A stretch of 64,000 nucleotides of DNA from JAXGYV01 sp040772045 (GTDB lineage Bacteria > Actinomycetota > Thermoleophilia > UBA2241). A model generated the notes under the pieces. The model did not search any database. It had not been told where the DNA came from and saw only the letters and a program-made list of their open reading frames with translations. Made by a program: the position numbers and the translations under genes. The stretch lies in assembly GCA_040772045.1 (NCBI GenBank), contig JAXGYV010000005.1, forward strand, positions 62,001 to 126,000, given 5' to 3'. Each line of letters begins with the position of its first letter. Positions within the stretch are counted from its first letter, which is position 1. Below, piece by piece: positions 1-8,975 of this stretch.

Positions 1-595
1 CATCCAGGGCGGACACTGGCTCGTCGCAGATGATCAGCTTAGGGTTGAGGGCGAGCGCCCTGGCAATCCCGATCCGCTGCCGCTGTCCGCCCGAGAACTC
101 GTGCGGATAACGCCGCGCATGTTCCGCGGAGAGACCGACGACTTCCAGGAGCTCCACCACGCGATCCCAGCGTGCGCGGCCGGATACGCTTTTGTGAATG
201 CGCATGGGCTCAGACAGAATGGCGCCCACGGTCATCCTGGGATTCAGCGATGAGTACGGATCCTGGAAGACGATCTGCATGTCTCCACGGATCCTGCGCA
301 TGCGGCGCTTCCTCATGCGCGCGAGATCCTCGCCCTCGAAGAGAATACTGCCCGAGGTGATATCCGTGAGGCGCAGGATGGCCCGCCCGATAGTTGTCTT
401 GCCGCACCCGGACTCGCCGACGAGTCCGAGCGTTTCGCCCTTGAAGATGTCCAGGCTTACGCCATCGACAGCCTTAACATGGTGCTTTACTCTCGAGAAC
501 ACACCACCGCGAATGGGAAACCATTTCTTGACTTCCTGAACCCGGACCAGGACGTTACCACTCTGCTGCTCAGCAGCTGGCGCAACAGTTGCCAC
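1..595 (-). CDS. dppF: Peptide ABC transporter ATPase DppF/OppF (partial, cut by window edge)
   Basis: This is the N-terminal 198 codons of the second ATPase of a dipeptide/oligopeptide importer; the gene continues past base 1. Reading the minus strand from a GTG at 593-595 gives a Walker A GESGCGKTT, a Q-loop VFQDPYSSLNP and, at the very edge, Walker B IICDEPVSALD. A GGAGGAGG Shine-Dalgarno lies about 10 bases before the GTG, inside the end of dppD, so the two ATPase genes overlap by 26 bases and are probably translationally coupled. It would form an ATPase heterodimer with DppD under the DppB/DppC permease. The missing C-terminus should hold the rest of the fold and the oligopeptide-ABC tail. 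The family is clear; the transported substrate is not. Confidence 0.9.
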   Translation of the reverse strand, partial: MATVAPAAEQQSGNVLVRVQEVKKWFPIRGGVFSRVKHHVKAVDGVSLDIFKGETLGLVGESGCGKTTIGRAILRLTDITSGSILFEGEDLARMRKRRMRRIRGDMQIVFQDPYSSLNPRMTVGAILSEPMRIHKSVSGRARWDRVVELLEVVGLSAEHARRYPHEFSGGQRQRIGIARALALNPKLIICDEPVSALD

Positions 596-1589
596 TCTTG
601 AGCACCTCCTCCTGTCCGAGATTCACGCGCAGCCAGCAGCTGACACGGTGGTGGGCATCGATGTCCACGAGCGGCGGCTTCTCGGCGATGCACTGCTCCA
701 TGGCGTAGGAGCACCGCGGGTGAAAGGCACACCCCTGCGGCAGCTTCGAGGGGTTCGGCACGATGCCTGGAATCACGTGCAGTCGTTGCCGCTCCCCAAG
801 ATGCGGTATGGATTTCAAAAGGCCTTCGGTGTACGGATGCAGCGGTGTCGCGAAGAGCTCCTCGACGGGAGCCTCTTCCACAATGCGCCCCGCGTACATC
901 ACCGCCACCCGGCTCGCCATCTCGGCGATGACCCCCAGGTCGTGCGTAATCAGCAGGATAGCCATGTCGAGCTCCTGCTTGAGGCGTCCCATGAGATCGA
1001 GTATCTGCGCCTGAATGGTGACGTCCAAGGCGGTGGTGGGTTCATCCGCGATGAGGAGTCGCGGACCGCAGGAGAGCGCCATCGCGATCATGACTCTCTG
1101 CCGCATGCCGCCCGACAGCTGGTGAGGGTACTCCTTGAGCCTGCGCCCGGGCAGCGGGATGCCGACCAGCGCCAGCATCTCCTCAGCCCGCTGCAGCGCT
1201 TGTTTCTCCGACATCTTCTGGTGGAGGCGTAGCGCCTCCGTGATCTGCTGCCCCACCGTGAACACCGGGTTCAGCGATGTCATGGGCTCCTGGAAGATCA
1301 TCGAGATCTGGTTGCCCCTGATCTTCCTCATCTCGGCCTCGGACTTGGCCAGCAGATCCTCGCCGGCGAAGGTAATGCGGCCATCTACGATGCGCCCCGG
1401 CGAGGAGATCAGGCGCATCACGCCGAGCGACGTTACGCTCTTGCCGCAGCCTGACTCGCCAACCATACCCAGCGTTTCACCCTGGTGTATGCAGAAACTT
1501 ACCCCATCGACAGCCGGTACGACTCCGCCACCTACTTCGAAGTGCACCTTCAGGCCATCGACATCCAAGAGAACCTCAGGTGAACTCAC
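570..1589 (-). CDS. dppD: Peptide ABC transporter ATPase DppD/OppD
   Basis: This 339-residue ABC ATPase powers import of a small peptide or similar solute. It has Walker A GESGCGKS, Q-loop FQEPMTSLNP, signature LSGGMRQR, Walker B LLIADEPT and the family C-terminal cysteine motif CAFHPRCSYAMEQC, which binds a [4Fe-4S] cluster in some DppD proteins. The start is taken as the GTG at 1587-1589 because GGAGGTGATGGC lies directly upstream; an in-frame start 15 codons earlier has no such site. It is followed by dppF with a 26-base overlap and preceded by dppC with a 57-base gap. The order dppA-B-C-D-F is the standard one. Confidence 0.93.
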   Translation of the reverse strand: MSSPEVLLDVDGLKVHFEVGGGVVPAVDGVSFCIHQGETLGMVGESGCGKSVTSLGVMRLISSPGRIVDGRITFAGEDLLAKSEAEMRKIRGNQISMIFQEPMTSLNPVFTVGQQITEALRLHQKMSEKQALQRAEEMLALVGIPLPGRRLKEYPHQLSGGMRQRVMIAMALSCGPRLLIADEPTTALDVTIQAQILDLMGRLKQELDMAILLITHDLGVIAEMASRVAVMYAGRIVEEAPVEELFATPLHPYTEGLLKSIPHLGERQRLHVIPGIVPNPSKLPQGCAFHPRCSYAMEQCIAEKPPLVDIDAHHRVSCWLRVNLGQEEVLKSGNCCASC

Positions 1590-1646
1590 GCCATCACCTC
1601 CACACCCAAGCGCCTGACGGCTCACTGTGAGCAACGGCCAGCATTC

Positions 1647-2522
1647 TCAGTCACTTCCCCTCAGTCGAGGATCGAGCACGTCGCGCAGTCCATCGCCGAG
1701 CAGGTTGAAGCCCAAGACGCTCAGCAGGATGAAAATGCACGGAAACGACGCGATGTGGGGAGCCAGCCTGATATACGTCCTCCCTGTGCTGACCATAGCA
1801 CCCCACTCTGACAGAGGTGGCTGCGCTCCCATGCCCAGGAAGCTCAACGTTGACACAGTCAACAATACCCAAGCCATCTGCAGCGTCGAGTACACGATGA
1901 GTGGCGGCACACAGTTCGTAAAGATGTGCTGGCCGATAATCCTGATGTCACCAGCACCTAATGCCCTTGCCGATTCTACGTAATCAGCTTCGCGCAACGA
2001 CAACACCGACCCGCGCACCAATCTCGCGAACGCCGGCATAGTACCGATGCCGATGGCGATGGTCGTATTCACCAATCCTGGTCCCAGGGCAGCCACAATG
2101 GCAATCGCCAGCAGAATACCAGGGAAAGCCATCAACACATCTATGAACCTCATAATGATGTTGTCGAGCCGCCGGTAGTACCCCGATATAAGGCCGATCG
2201 GAATGCCGGTCACCAAGGCGAGCACCAGTGCCGCGATACCTACCGTAAATGTTATCCTCGTCCCATAAATCATGCGGCTGAGTATGCAACGCCCCAGCTC
2301 ATCCGTGCCCAACGGATAGCCGCTGCGTGGTAACGAAAAAGCGATCCCCGAATTGATCTTATACGGGTCGTGCGGTGCCAACCACGGGGCAAAAACGCCC
2401 GTCAACCCTATCGCGACGACGACAACAAGGCCGACCATCAGACCCTTATTCGCCACCATCTTCCGCCACAGTGGCGTAGATTCCCGCCTACTCGCACGCA
2501 ACATTTTTACGGATATACCCAC
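1647..2522 (-). CDS. dppC: Peptide ABC transporter permease DppC
   Basis: This 291-residue inner-membrane permease has the usual N-terminal membrane segment (near MVGLVVVVAIGLTGVFAPW), the PLGTDELGRCILSRMIYGTR region typical of DppC and several later hydrophobic helices. The EAA loop contact for the ATPase is seen as VESARALGAGDIRIIGQHI. The gene starts at a GTG behind GGTGGTGATAACGA and ends 57 bases before dppD. It pairs with DppB to form the channel. The length is normal for the family, with no sign of damage. Confidence 0.93.
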   Translation of the reverse strand: MGISVKMLRASRRESTPLWRKMVANKGLMVGLVVVVAIGLTGVFAPWLAPHDPYKINSGIAFSLPRSGYPLGTDELGRCILSRMIYGTRITFTVGIAALVLALVTGIPIGLISGYYRRLDNIIMRFIDVLMAFPGILLAIAIVAALGPGLVNTTIAIGIGTMPAFARLVRGSVLSLREADYVESARALGAGDIRIIGQHIFTNCVPPLIVYSTLQMAWVLLTVSTLSFLGMGAQPPLSEWGAMVSTGRTYIRLAPHIASFPCIFILLSVLGFNLLGDGLRDVLDPRLRGSD

Positions 2523-2545
2523 TCGTTATCACCACCATTCGCCAA

Positions 2546-3484
2546 TCAGTACTTAATCCGTGGGTCAAGCCACGAGTAGGTAAGGTCAACTGCCAAATTG
2601 ACCAAAACGAAGAACAAGGCTATCACCAAAATCGTCCCCTGAATAAGGGGGAAATCCCTCGCCAAAATCGAGAGCACCGACAGCCGGCCGAGGCCCGGCC
2701 AGGCGAACACGCTTTCTATGACAACCGTTCCCGCCAGCATATAGCCGGTCTGCATGCCGATGATCGTCGTGATAGGCAATGACGCATTCTTGAGCGCATG
2801 CTTATAGATAACGATGCGCTCGCTGAGCCCCTTGGCCCTCGCCGTCCTGATGTAGTCCTGCCGCAGCACCTCAAGCATCGTGGAGCGCGTTAACCTGGCG
2901 AGCGATGCTACCTGGGGAGCACCCAGCGTGAAGGCGGGCAGGATCGCGTACTTCAGCCCATCGAGCGTCCACATGGACTCTCCCATGCCGGAGAGCGGCA
3001 GCCAACCGAGACGAAGGCTGAAGATCGACATGAGAATGAGCCCCACCCAGAAGGTCGGGAGAGACAGACCCAGCAGAGACCCGGCCATGCAGAGTCTGTC
3101 CCATATAGAGTTTTGCCGCACCGCCGCGATAACTCCAAGAGGAATCGCCACGATCAGCGACCAGATTCTGGCAACTACAACGAGATTGAATGTATTGACG
3201 AAAGCGTACTTGAGATCCTCCGCTACAGAGACTCCACGAATCAACGATCGGCCAAAATCTCCGCGAAGAATGCGTCCCATGTAGTCGAGGTACTGCTGCG
3301 GCAGACTCTTATCCAGACCCAGTTGATGACGTATGTTTGCCACATCTTCTGGAGATGATCCTGGGCCCGCCATAATGGCCGCTGGATCCCCGGGAGAAAG
3401 ATGCACCACGAGGAACGTCAAGAGGGTTATCCCTACTAGCACAATAGGTATTTGGATCAGCCGCCTGATTAAGTAAGCGCTCAT
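2546..3484 (-). CDS. dppB: Peptide ABC transporter permease DppB
   Basis: This 312-residue permease opens with the characteristic DppB N-terminus (YLIRRLIQIPIVLVGITLLTF, then VHLSPGDPA). It carries six predicted membrane segments and an EAA-type loop, YIRTARAKGLSERIVIYKHALKNA, that contacts the ATPases. It ends 23 bases before dppC. A gap of about 400 bases with two strong hairpins separates it from the binding-protein gene upstream, which suggests the permease genes are expressed at a lower level than the binding protein. Confidence 0.93.
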   Translation of the reverse strand: MSAYLIRRLIQIPIVLVGITLLTFLVVHLSPGDPAAIMAGPGSSPEDVANIRHQLGLDKSLPQQYLDYMGRILRGDFGRSLIRGVSVAEDLKYAFVNTFNLVVVARIWSLIVAIPLGVIAAVRQNSIWDRLCMAGSLLGLSLPTFWVGLILMSIFSLRLGWLPLSGMGESMWTLDGLKYAILPAFTLGAPQVASLARLTRSTMLEVLRQDYIRTARAKGLSERIVIYKHALKNASLPITTIIGMQTGYMLAGTVVIESVFAWPGLGRLSVLSILARDFPLIQGTILVIALFFVLVNLAVDLTYSWLDPRIKY

Positions 3485-3785
3485 TAGAGCATCTCCCGTG
3501 GGTATTTCATTCTTCCGTCACCCCCGCATCCTGCATCAGTCGTCCCTCCCATCGTAATTCACGCTCTGCACCCGTAGCCATTCACTGTTGTCAGATACCG
3601 GTTCCCGCCTCAGCGAAGTGTACAAATTGTAGCGGCTCAGCGAACCTGCCAGCGAGATGCTCCCCCGTGCTTCGGAGGTGACGTTCAGAATGACGCGGCC
3701 GCATCCTCAGTACTCGCCACGCAATCGCGCAGTCTGGAGCTGGCCACTCGTGTTACACATCCTCCGAGTCTCCTTCAACGGCCGA

Positions 3786-3820
3786 GGGGCGGCGAGACAG
3801 TTGAAGGCCCCCGCCGCCCC
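3786..3820 (-). terminator. Second hairpin downstream of dppA
   Basis: GGGGCGGCG (3786-3794) pairs perfectly with CGCCGCCCC (3812-3820) across a 17-base loop. There is no U-tract, so it may stabilise an mRNA end or slow polymerase rather than act as a classical terminator. Confidence 0.45.
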
Positions 3821-3848
3821 TTCGCCGTCAACACAGGAAACTCGGTGT

Positions 3849-3879
3849 GGTGGCGGGCGCCACGAGGGCGCCCGCCACC
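3849..3879 (-). terminator. Strong hairpin directly after dppA
   Basis: GGTGGCGGGCGCC (3849-3861) and GGCGCCCGCCACC (3867-3879) form a perfect 13-bp stem with a 5-base loop. It starts 13 bases past the stop codon of the binding-protein gene. No run of T follows on the minus strand (only TTTCC further on). Hairpins in this place often raise the level of binding protein over permease by attenuation or by protecting the mRNA end; that role here is inference. Confidence 0.6.
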
Positions 3880-3891
3880 GGTCCTCTTCTC

Positions 3892-5520
3892 TTACTTATG
3901 AACGTCCATGAACTTCGGAATGCCGTACGCGACCATGGCGTGCGGGGTGAAGTCCTTGAGGCTCTTCGAGATGCCCATGACGCCCTTCTGGTAGAACAGC
4001 GGAATCCAGACGGCCTCTTCCACGACGATCTTCTGGACCTCTTGGTAGGCCGCGATCTGGTCTTCCTTGGCCGGAGCACTGATACCGGTATCCAGCAGCT
4101 CATCCACCCGCTTGTTGACAAACTCGAAGCGGTTCGGGTAGGGCCTGTTCGTGGAACGGAAGTAGTAGCCCAAGATCCCGTCCGGATGCGCGTAGTTGAG
4201 ACCCATCACGAAGGAGTCATGCTCGCCAGCGTTGATGGCGTTGATGAGCGTGGCGAACTCCATCTGAACTAGCTTGACATCGATGCCGACGGCCCTCAGC
4301 TGAGCCTGCACCATCGGGACGACTACGTCGTACTCCTGACCACCGCAGTAGTGGATCTTGAGGACGAGCTTCTTGCCGTCCTTATAGCGGAAGCCGTCCG
4401 AGTCCTTGGCCCATCCGGCCTCTTCCAGAAGCGCCTCCGCCTTGGCGGTGTCATACGGGTAACCGATCTGCTCGACCTCGGGGTTGTAGCCGAACGTGAC
4501 CGGCGCGATGGGGCCGTACCCAGGATCACCGAGCCCGGCGATACCGTCGTCGACCAGCGCCTTGCGGTCGATCGCGTAGTTCATAGCCTGGCGAACGCGG
4601 ACGTCCTTCAGGTAGGGCACCGTCAGCTTGAAGCCGATGAAGTCGGTGTACGGCTGGTCGTAAATCACAGCAGTGACCTTGTCGGAGCTCTTCAGCCGCT
4701 CGACGTCGGCGCGCGGAATGCTCCCTGGGGTCAGCATGTCGACGTTGCCGGTCTCGAACTCCATCTCACGCGTGCCGGCTTCCGGCAGGAAGCGGAACAC
4801 GAGCGTCTCGAGGAAGGCGGGACCCTTGTTCTTGTACACGTCGGAGCCCCACTTGTACTCCTCGTTACGCGTGCAGACGATGCGGTCGTCCGGGATCCAC
4901 TCCTTGAAGATGAACGGTCCGGTACCGTCAACGCTCTTCGTTCCGTAGTCCTCACCCGCGGCTTCGACTGCCTCCTGGTTCAGGATAAAGGCGTACGGAG
5001 CGGTGAGGTTCAGCAGGAACGTGTTGCTGGTGGCGCTGAGGGTGATCTTCACCGTGTAGTCGCCCTCGGTCTCCACCGACTCGACCAGCCCAAGCTTGTA
5101 GCTCGTCGGCGACGCCGTCTTCTCGTCGCGCCAGCGGTCGAAGCTGTACTTGACGTCGCTGGCCGTCAGCGGCTTGCCACTGTGGAACTTGACGTCCTGC
5201 CGAAGAGTAAAGACGTAGGTCTTGCCATCCTCGGAGACCGTCCAGGATTCCGCCAACGACGGCTTGATCGTGATGAGATCGAAGTCAAGAGCCACCAAAC
5301 CGTCGTAGAGCTGGTTCATGATGCGCTCGTCGCCGTAGTTGGTGGTCTTGTGCGGGTCGAGGATGCGAGCACTGGCGTTCAAGCCCATCGTGAGCTTCTG
5401 CTCGACCTTGGGAGCCTCTCCCCCGTTCTTCTTTTCGGACTCTCCACACCCCGCCACGATCGCTAGGATCATAGCGACGGTCACAAAGAGCGCGATTCTG
5501 ATTATCGTGCGGCTTTTCAC
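3892..5520 (-). CDS. dppA: Peptide ABC transporter substrate-binding lipoprotein
   Basis: This family 5 extracellular solute-binding protein of about 542 residues delivers substrate to DppBC. The N-terminus is a lipoprotein signal: two early arginines and a lysine, a hydrophobic core, then LAIVAGC with Cys25 as the lipid anchor. Family hallmarks follow, such as LAESWTVSEDGKTYVFTLR and VKFHSGKPLTASDVKYSFDR. The start is taken as GTG at 5518-5520 because GGAG sits six bases before it; an ATG four codons upstream (5532) has no Shine-Dalgarno. The two amidohydrolase genes lie upstream in the same direction, so the ligand may be a compound those enzymes act on, or their product. Confidence 0.92.
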   Translation of the reverse strand: MKSRTIIRIALFVTVAMILAIVAGCGESEKKNGGEAPKVEQKLTMGLNASARILDPHKTTNYGDERIMNQLYDGLVALDFDLITIKPSLAESWTVSEDGKTYVFTLRQDVKFHSGKPLTASDVKYSFDRWRDEKTASPTSYKLGLVESVETEGDYTVKITLSATSNTFLLNLTAPYAFILNQEAVEAAGEDYGTKSVDGTGPFIFKEWIPDDRIVCTRNEEYKWGSDVYKNKGPAFLETLVFRFLPEAGTREMEFETGNVDMLTPGSIPRADVERLKSSDKVTAVIYDQPYTDFIGFKLTVPYLKDVRVRQAMNYAIDRKALVDDGIAGLGDPGYGPIAPVTFGYNPEVEQIGYPYDTAKAEALLEEAGWAKDSDGFRYKDGKKLVLKIHYCGGQEYDVVVPMVQAQLRAVGIDVKLVQMEFATLINAINAGEHDSFVMGLNYAHPDGILGYYFRSTNRPYPNRFEFVNKRVDELLDTGISAPAKEDQIAAYQEVQKIVVEEAVWIPLFYQKGVMGISKSLKDFTPHAMVAYGIPKFMDVHK

Positions 5521-5894
5521 TGCACACTCCATTCAATTTGCTTCGCTCTGAATGGCCCGTACTTCATGCCACATTTCCAAAACGTTTGCGATCCCCTCTT
5601 GCCTCAACCTGGGAGCGTCGCGGCTCTCAGGCCCTTTGCTGCATATCCCCCCTCTCATCTATAGCCTTCGCGACAGCACATCGCGACTCCCAAAGAGAAC
5701 GCCGCCGGAAGCTCGACACGGAAGGCGTGGGGCACCACAACCGCCTCTGCGGTCTGCTCCGTCCTTCTCCGCGGTGACTGCCCGCCACCACGCCGTTCCG
5801 TGTCGTCATTCCCACCGGACTTCCGTCCTTGCTCGTACGGCGTATCACCGGCTGTCTTCTCTCAATCCTTGCGGACTGGTTGGACTTCCGCGCT
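5521..5894. other. Intergenic region between amidohydrolase A and dppA
   Basis: These 374 bases show no convincing gene on either strand. Short open frames here have no Shine-Dalgarno or recognisable protein. No clear hairpin or consensus promoter was seen, although the length suggests dppA could have its own promoter. Confidence 0.4.
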
Positions 5895-7352
5895 TTACGA
5901 CCAGTCGCCCACGTCGCACTTCGGAAGCGACGGCGGCGCCATCTCGTCGGCGGTGCGCTTGGCCCAGTCGTAGTTCTGCGTTCCGGACCAGGCACCGTCG
6001 CCGACTTCCTGAACGCGCTTGAAGAGGGCGCCCTCGTCGAGGCCGATGACCTTGCCCTCTTTGACGAGGCACTTCCCGCCCACGTACACCTGGTCGACCG
6101 CATGCCGATCGCCGCAGTAGACCAGGTTCTTGATGACGTCGCGTACGGGGTTCATCTCGAAGTTGTCCAAGCGCACGACTACCATGTCGGCCTGCGTGCC
6201 CGCGCCCAGACGGCCCAAATCAGGCCGCCGCAAGGCCTGCGCGCCACGGATCGTGGCCGAGTTGAAGGCGTCCGCAGCCGTGGCCTCGAAGACGCTGCGC
6301 TCCATCAGCTTCCCTACGCCACAGCCCCAGCGCATCTCCTGCATGTAGTCGGCGCTGTACGTGTCCGTCCCGAAGCCCACGTTGATGCCCATCTTGAGGT
6401 AGCGCGGGTAAGACTCCATGGCGTAGCCGCGCATGGCGAACACGAAGGGGCAGTGGGCCACCGACGTCTGACTTTCCGCCACGATCTGCAGGTCACGCTT
6501 GCTGGGGTAGTTAACCTGGCTGTGCCCCGAGGGGAAGGTACCGTGCCCGATCAGCACGTCCGGCCCGACGAGGCCCGCATCGTCCAGCATCTCGAAGGGC
6601 GTCATGCCGTAGCGGCGCAGGCAATCCTGGAACTCCAGGAGCGCCTCGGAGGCGTGGATGGTGACGCCAGCACCGACCTTGTTGGCGGCCTCGCGGGTCT
6701 CCCGCAGCAGCCGTGGCGTACACGTGGTGGTCTGCGTCGGGCCGAAGATGGTCCGGATCCTACCGTCGTAGGCGTTGTCGTACCGCTCCACGAACTCGAT
6801 GGCCTGGGCGAGCTGCTCCAGGCCCTTCTCTTCCTCAAGCGGGTGAATCAGGGAGTGACCATCTTCCGTCCGCCAGATCCCGGTCCGATACGCGTAGCCG
6901 ACGTACCCGCGCACGCCTATCTCGCCCATCAGATCGACGATCTTGTCCGAGATCTGGCTGCCGGGATCGACCAGCGTGGTGCATCCACTCAGGAGCAGGG
7001 CGGCGATGTTGTGACGCGCGGCGTCCACGCAGTCCTCATTGCTGTACCGCAGAGAGTTCGCGTACTCGAAGAGCACGGAGTGGTAGAAGTGCTTGCTCCC
7101 CACGTCGTCGATGAAGCTCTTCAGGATTGGGGACCAAGCAGGGTGACAGTGGAGATTGATGAAACCCGGAATGATCACGCAATCGCCAAGGTCCTCTACT
7201 TTCGCGGACGCCTCGGGAGGCGTCTTGCCAAACCCAGAGATCACGTTCCCGTCAATACCGAGGCAGCCGTCCTCTAGCACCTCGTGTCTGCCGTTGTGCC
7301 AGACCACAATGTACTTCGCCTTGAGATACCGCTTGCTGGAATTCGGGCTCAT
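5895..7352 (-). CDS. Metal-dependent amidohydrolase A (AtzA/SsnA/MtaD-like)
   Basis: This 485-residue TIM-barrel amidohydrolase belongs to the branch that includes chlorohydrolases and deaminases acting on heterocycles. Metal ligands are visible: HxH in PGFINLHCHP (His68 and His70), a barrel histidine in TIHASE, another in VAHCP, and an aspartate in GFGTDTYSADY. A beta-sandwich frames the barrel, with the usual C-terminal end (DMVVVRLDNFEMNPVRDVIKN then VDQVYVGGKCLVKEGKVI). The start at ATG 7350-7352 has GGGAGG upstream and matches the start of the neighbouring paralogue. About half of the positions look identical to amidohydrolase B, so the pair is a tandem duplication. The substrate cannot be read from sequence; deamination or hydrolysis of an imported purine- or triazine-like compound is a guess. 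Confidence 0.85.
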   Translation of the reverse strand: MSPNSSKRYLKAKYIVVWHNGRHEVLEDGCLGIDGNVISGFGKTPPEASAKVEDLGDCVIIPGFINLHCHPAWSPILKSFIDDVGSKHFYHSVLFEYANSLRYSNEDCVDAARHNIAALLLSGCTTLVDPGSQISDKIVDLMGEIGVRGYVGYAYRTGIWRTEDGHSLIHPLEEEKGLEQLAQAIEFVERYDNAYDGRIRTIFGPTQTTTCTPRLLRETREAANKVGAGVTIHASEALLEFQDCLRRYGMTPFEMLDDAGLVGPDVLIGHGTFPSGHSQVNYPSKRDLQIVAESQTSVAHCPFVFAMRGYAMESYPRYLKMGINVGFGTDTYSADYMQEMRWGCGVGKLMERSVFEATAADAFNSATIRGAQALRRPDLGRLGAGTQADMVVVRLDNFEMNPVRDVIKNLVYCGDRHAVDQVYVGGKCLVKEGKVIGLDEGALFKRVQEVGDGAWSGTQNYDWAKRTADEMAPPSLPKCDVGDWS

Positions 7353-7505
7353 TGACACTGCCTCCCTGTCCTTCTCTCCCGGCGTACCGGTTCTAGAAAA
7401 CCGTGTGTCTTCACTGCTCTGGTCGCCTGTTCCGTTCACTCCGATCCAAGATTTCGCAATCCGGTTCCTGCGGAACGTCTGCGGAATCGTGCCCGTACCG
7501 GGAAA

Positions 7506-8975
7506 TCACCCGACCTTTCCCTGCCAGTTGTCCGCCTGGCACTGGGGCAAGGATGGAGGAGATAGCTGATCGATGGTCTTGCCCGTCCGATCGCCCGCAC
7601 CTGCGTGCGACCACGCCCCCGTGCCGACCTCCTTGAGCCGCCGGATCAGCGGCGCCTCTTCGAGGCCGAGCAGCCGGCCATCCTTCACGAGACACCGTCC
7701 CTCGACGTAAACCTGGTCCACGGAATGGCGCGTCCCGCAGTAAACGAGGTTGCGGATGGGATCGCGCACGGGAGACATCTCGAAGGAATCCAACCGGAAG
7801 CTGACCAGGTCGGCCTTGGAACCGGGGGCCAGCCGGCCAATATCCGAACGCCCGAGCGCCTTTGCCCCCGCGATGGTGGCCGAGTCGAACGCATCGCGCG
7901 CCGTCGCCACGAAGCAGCTGCGCTCGGCGATCTTGCCGACGCCACAGGCCCACCGCATCTCCTGGAGGTAGTCCAGGTTGAAGGCGTCCGTGCCGATACC
8001 CACGTTGATGCCCTCCGACAGGTACCGCGGGTATGACTCAACCGCGAACCCCCGCAGTACGAACACCCAGGGGCAGTGCGCGACCGTGCTTTGCGTATCC
8101 GCCAGCAGCCTGAGGTCGTCGTTGCCCGGGTACCGCACGCGGCTGTGACCCGACACAAAGGCAGCATGGGCAACGATGAGATCGGGTCCCAGAAGCCCAG
8201 TATCGGCCAGCAGCCCGATGGGCGTCTTCCCATAGCGGCGGATACACTCCTGGAATTCCGTGAGACCCTCAGCGGCGTGAATGGTGATGCCGATGCCCAA
8301 CTGGTCCGCGGCCTTCCGCGTCTCCTTGAGCACGCTGGGCGTACACGTGGTAGTCATGGTGGGCCCCAGTAGGGCGCCGACCCTTCCGTCGTAGCTCCCG
8401 TTGTAGCGCTCCGCGAGCTCGACCGCCGCCGCGAGTCGTTCCATCCCGGCGGCCTCATCGAGCGGATAGACGAGGGAGTGGCCATCCTCTGTGTAGAACA
8501 GTCCAGCCCTGTAGGGGAAGGCGACGTAGGCACGCAAACCCATCTCTCCCGCGAGATCCGCGACCTGGGGAGAGATCGAGCTGCCTGGATCGACCACCGT
8601 GGTGCATCCACTCAACAGGAGCGCGGCGAGGGCCGACCGGGCAACGTCCACGGCGTCGGCGTCGGTGTACTTGAGCGCGAACTCGTGGTCGTAGAGGATC
8701 GACTGGTAGAAGAACATGCTGCCAGTGTCCTCGAAGTAGCTCTTGTGGATGGGAGCCACTCCCGAAGGATGGCAGTGGATGTTGACGAAACCGGGGATTA
8801 TGAGAGCGTCGCCCAGGTCCTCTACGGGCGCGTCACCTGAAGGGAGGGTCTTTCCGAACCCCACGACCGAGCTACCGGCGATGCCCAGATAACCATCCTC
8901 CAGCACCTCATGCCTATCGTTATTCCATACGACGATGTACCTGGCCTTCAGGTATCTCCCACCATCTCCGGCCAT
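7506..8975 (-). CDS. Metal-dependent amidohydrolase B (paralogue of A)
   Basis: This 489-residue protein is the first gene of the amidohydrolase-Dpp operon. It has the same layout as its neighbour: HxH in PGFVNIHCHP (His67 and His69), TIHAAEG, VAHCPWV and GIGTDAFNLDY. The start chosen is ATG 8973-8975 behind AAGGGG, which lines up with the start of amidohydrolase A; an upstream in-frame GTG at 9035 would add 20 residues of low-information sequence. The most visible differences between the two copies are around the first metal site and the stretch after TIHA, which suggests different substrates rather than redundancy. The transporter genes downstream suggest an uptake-and-cleavage route for one class of nitrogen compound (inference). 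Confidence 0.85.
   Translation of the reverse strand: MAGDGGRYLKARYIVVWNNDRHEVLEDGYLGIAGSSVVGFGKTLPSGDAPVEDLGDALIIPGFVNIHCHPSGVAPIHKSYFEDTGSMFFYQSILYDHEFALKYTDADAVDVARSALAALLLSGCTTVVDPGSSISPQVADLAGEMGLRAYVAFPYRAGLFYTEDGHSLVYPLDEAAGMERLAAAVELAERYNGSYDGRVGALLGPTMTTTCTPSVLKETRKAADQLGIGITIHAAEGLTEFQECIRRYGKTPIGLLADTGLLGPDLIVAHAAFVSGHSRVRYPGNDDLRLLADTQSTVAHCPWVFVLRGFAVESYPRYLSEGINVGIGTDAFNLDYLQEMRWACGVGKIAERSCFVATARDAFDSATIAGAKALGRSDIGRLAPGSKADLVSFRLDSFEMSPVRDPIRNLVYCGTRHSVDQVYVEGRCLVKDGRLLGLEEAPLIRRLKEVGTGAWSHAGAGDRTGKTIDQLSPPSLPQCQADNWQGKVG

Larger units (their letters stand above)
3485..3891. other. dppA-dppB intergenic spacer
   Basis: No gene was found in these 407 bases. The spacer holds two stable hairpins (3786-3820 and 3849-3879) just after the binding-protein gene. 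An 11-base palindrome, TACAAATTGTA (3621-3631), contains a TACAAT that could serve as a minus-strand -10 element for dppB, but no matching -35 was found. Confidence 0.5.
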
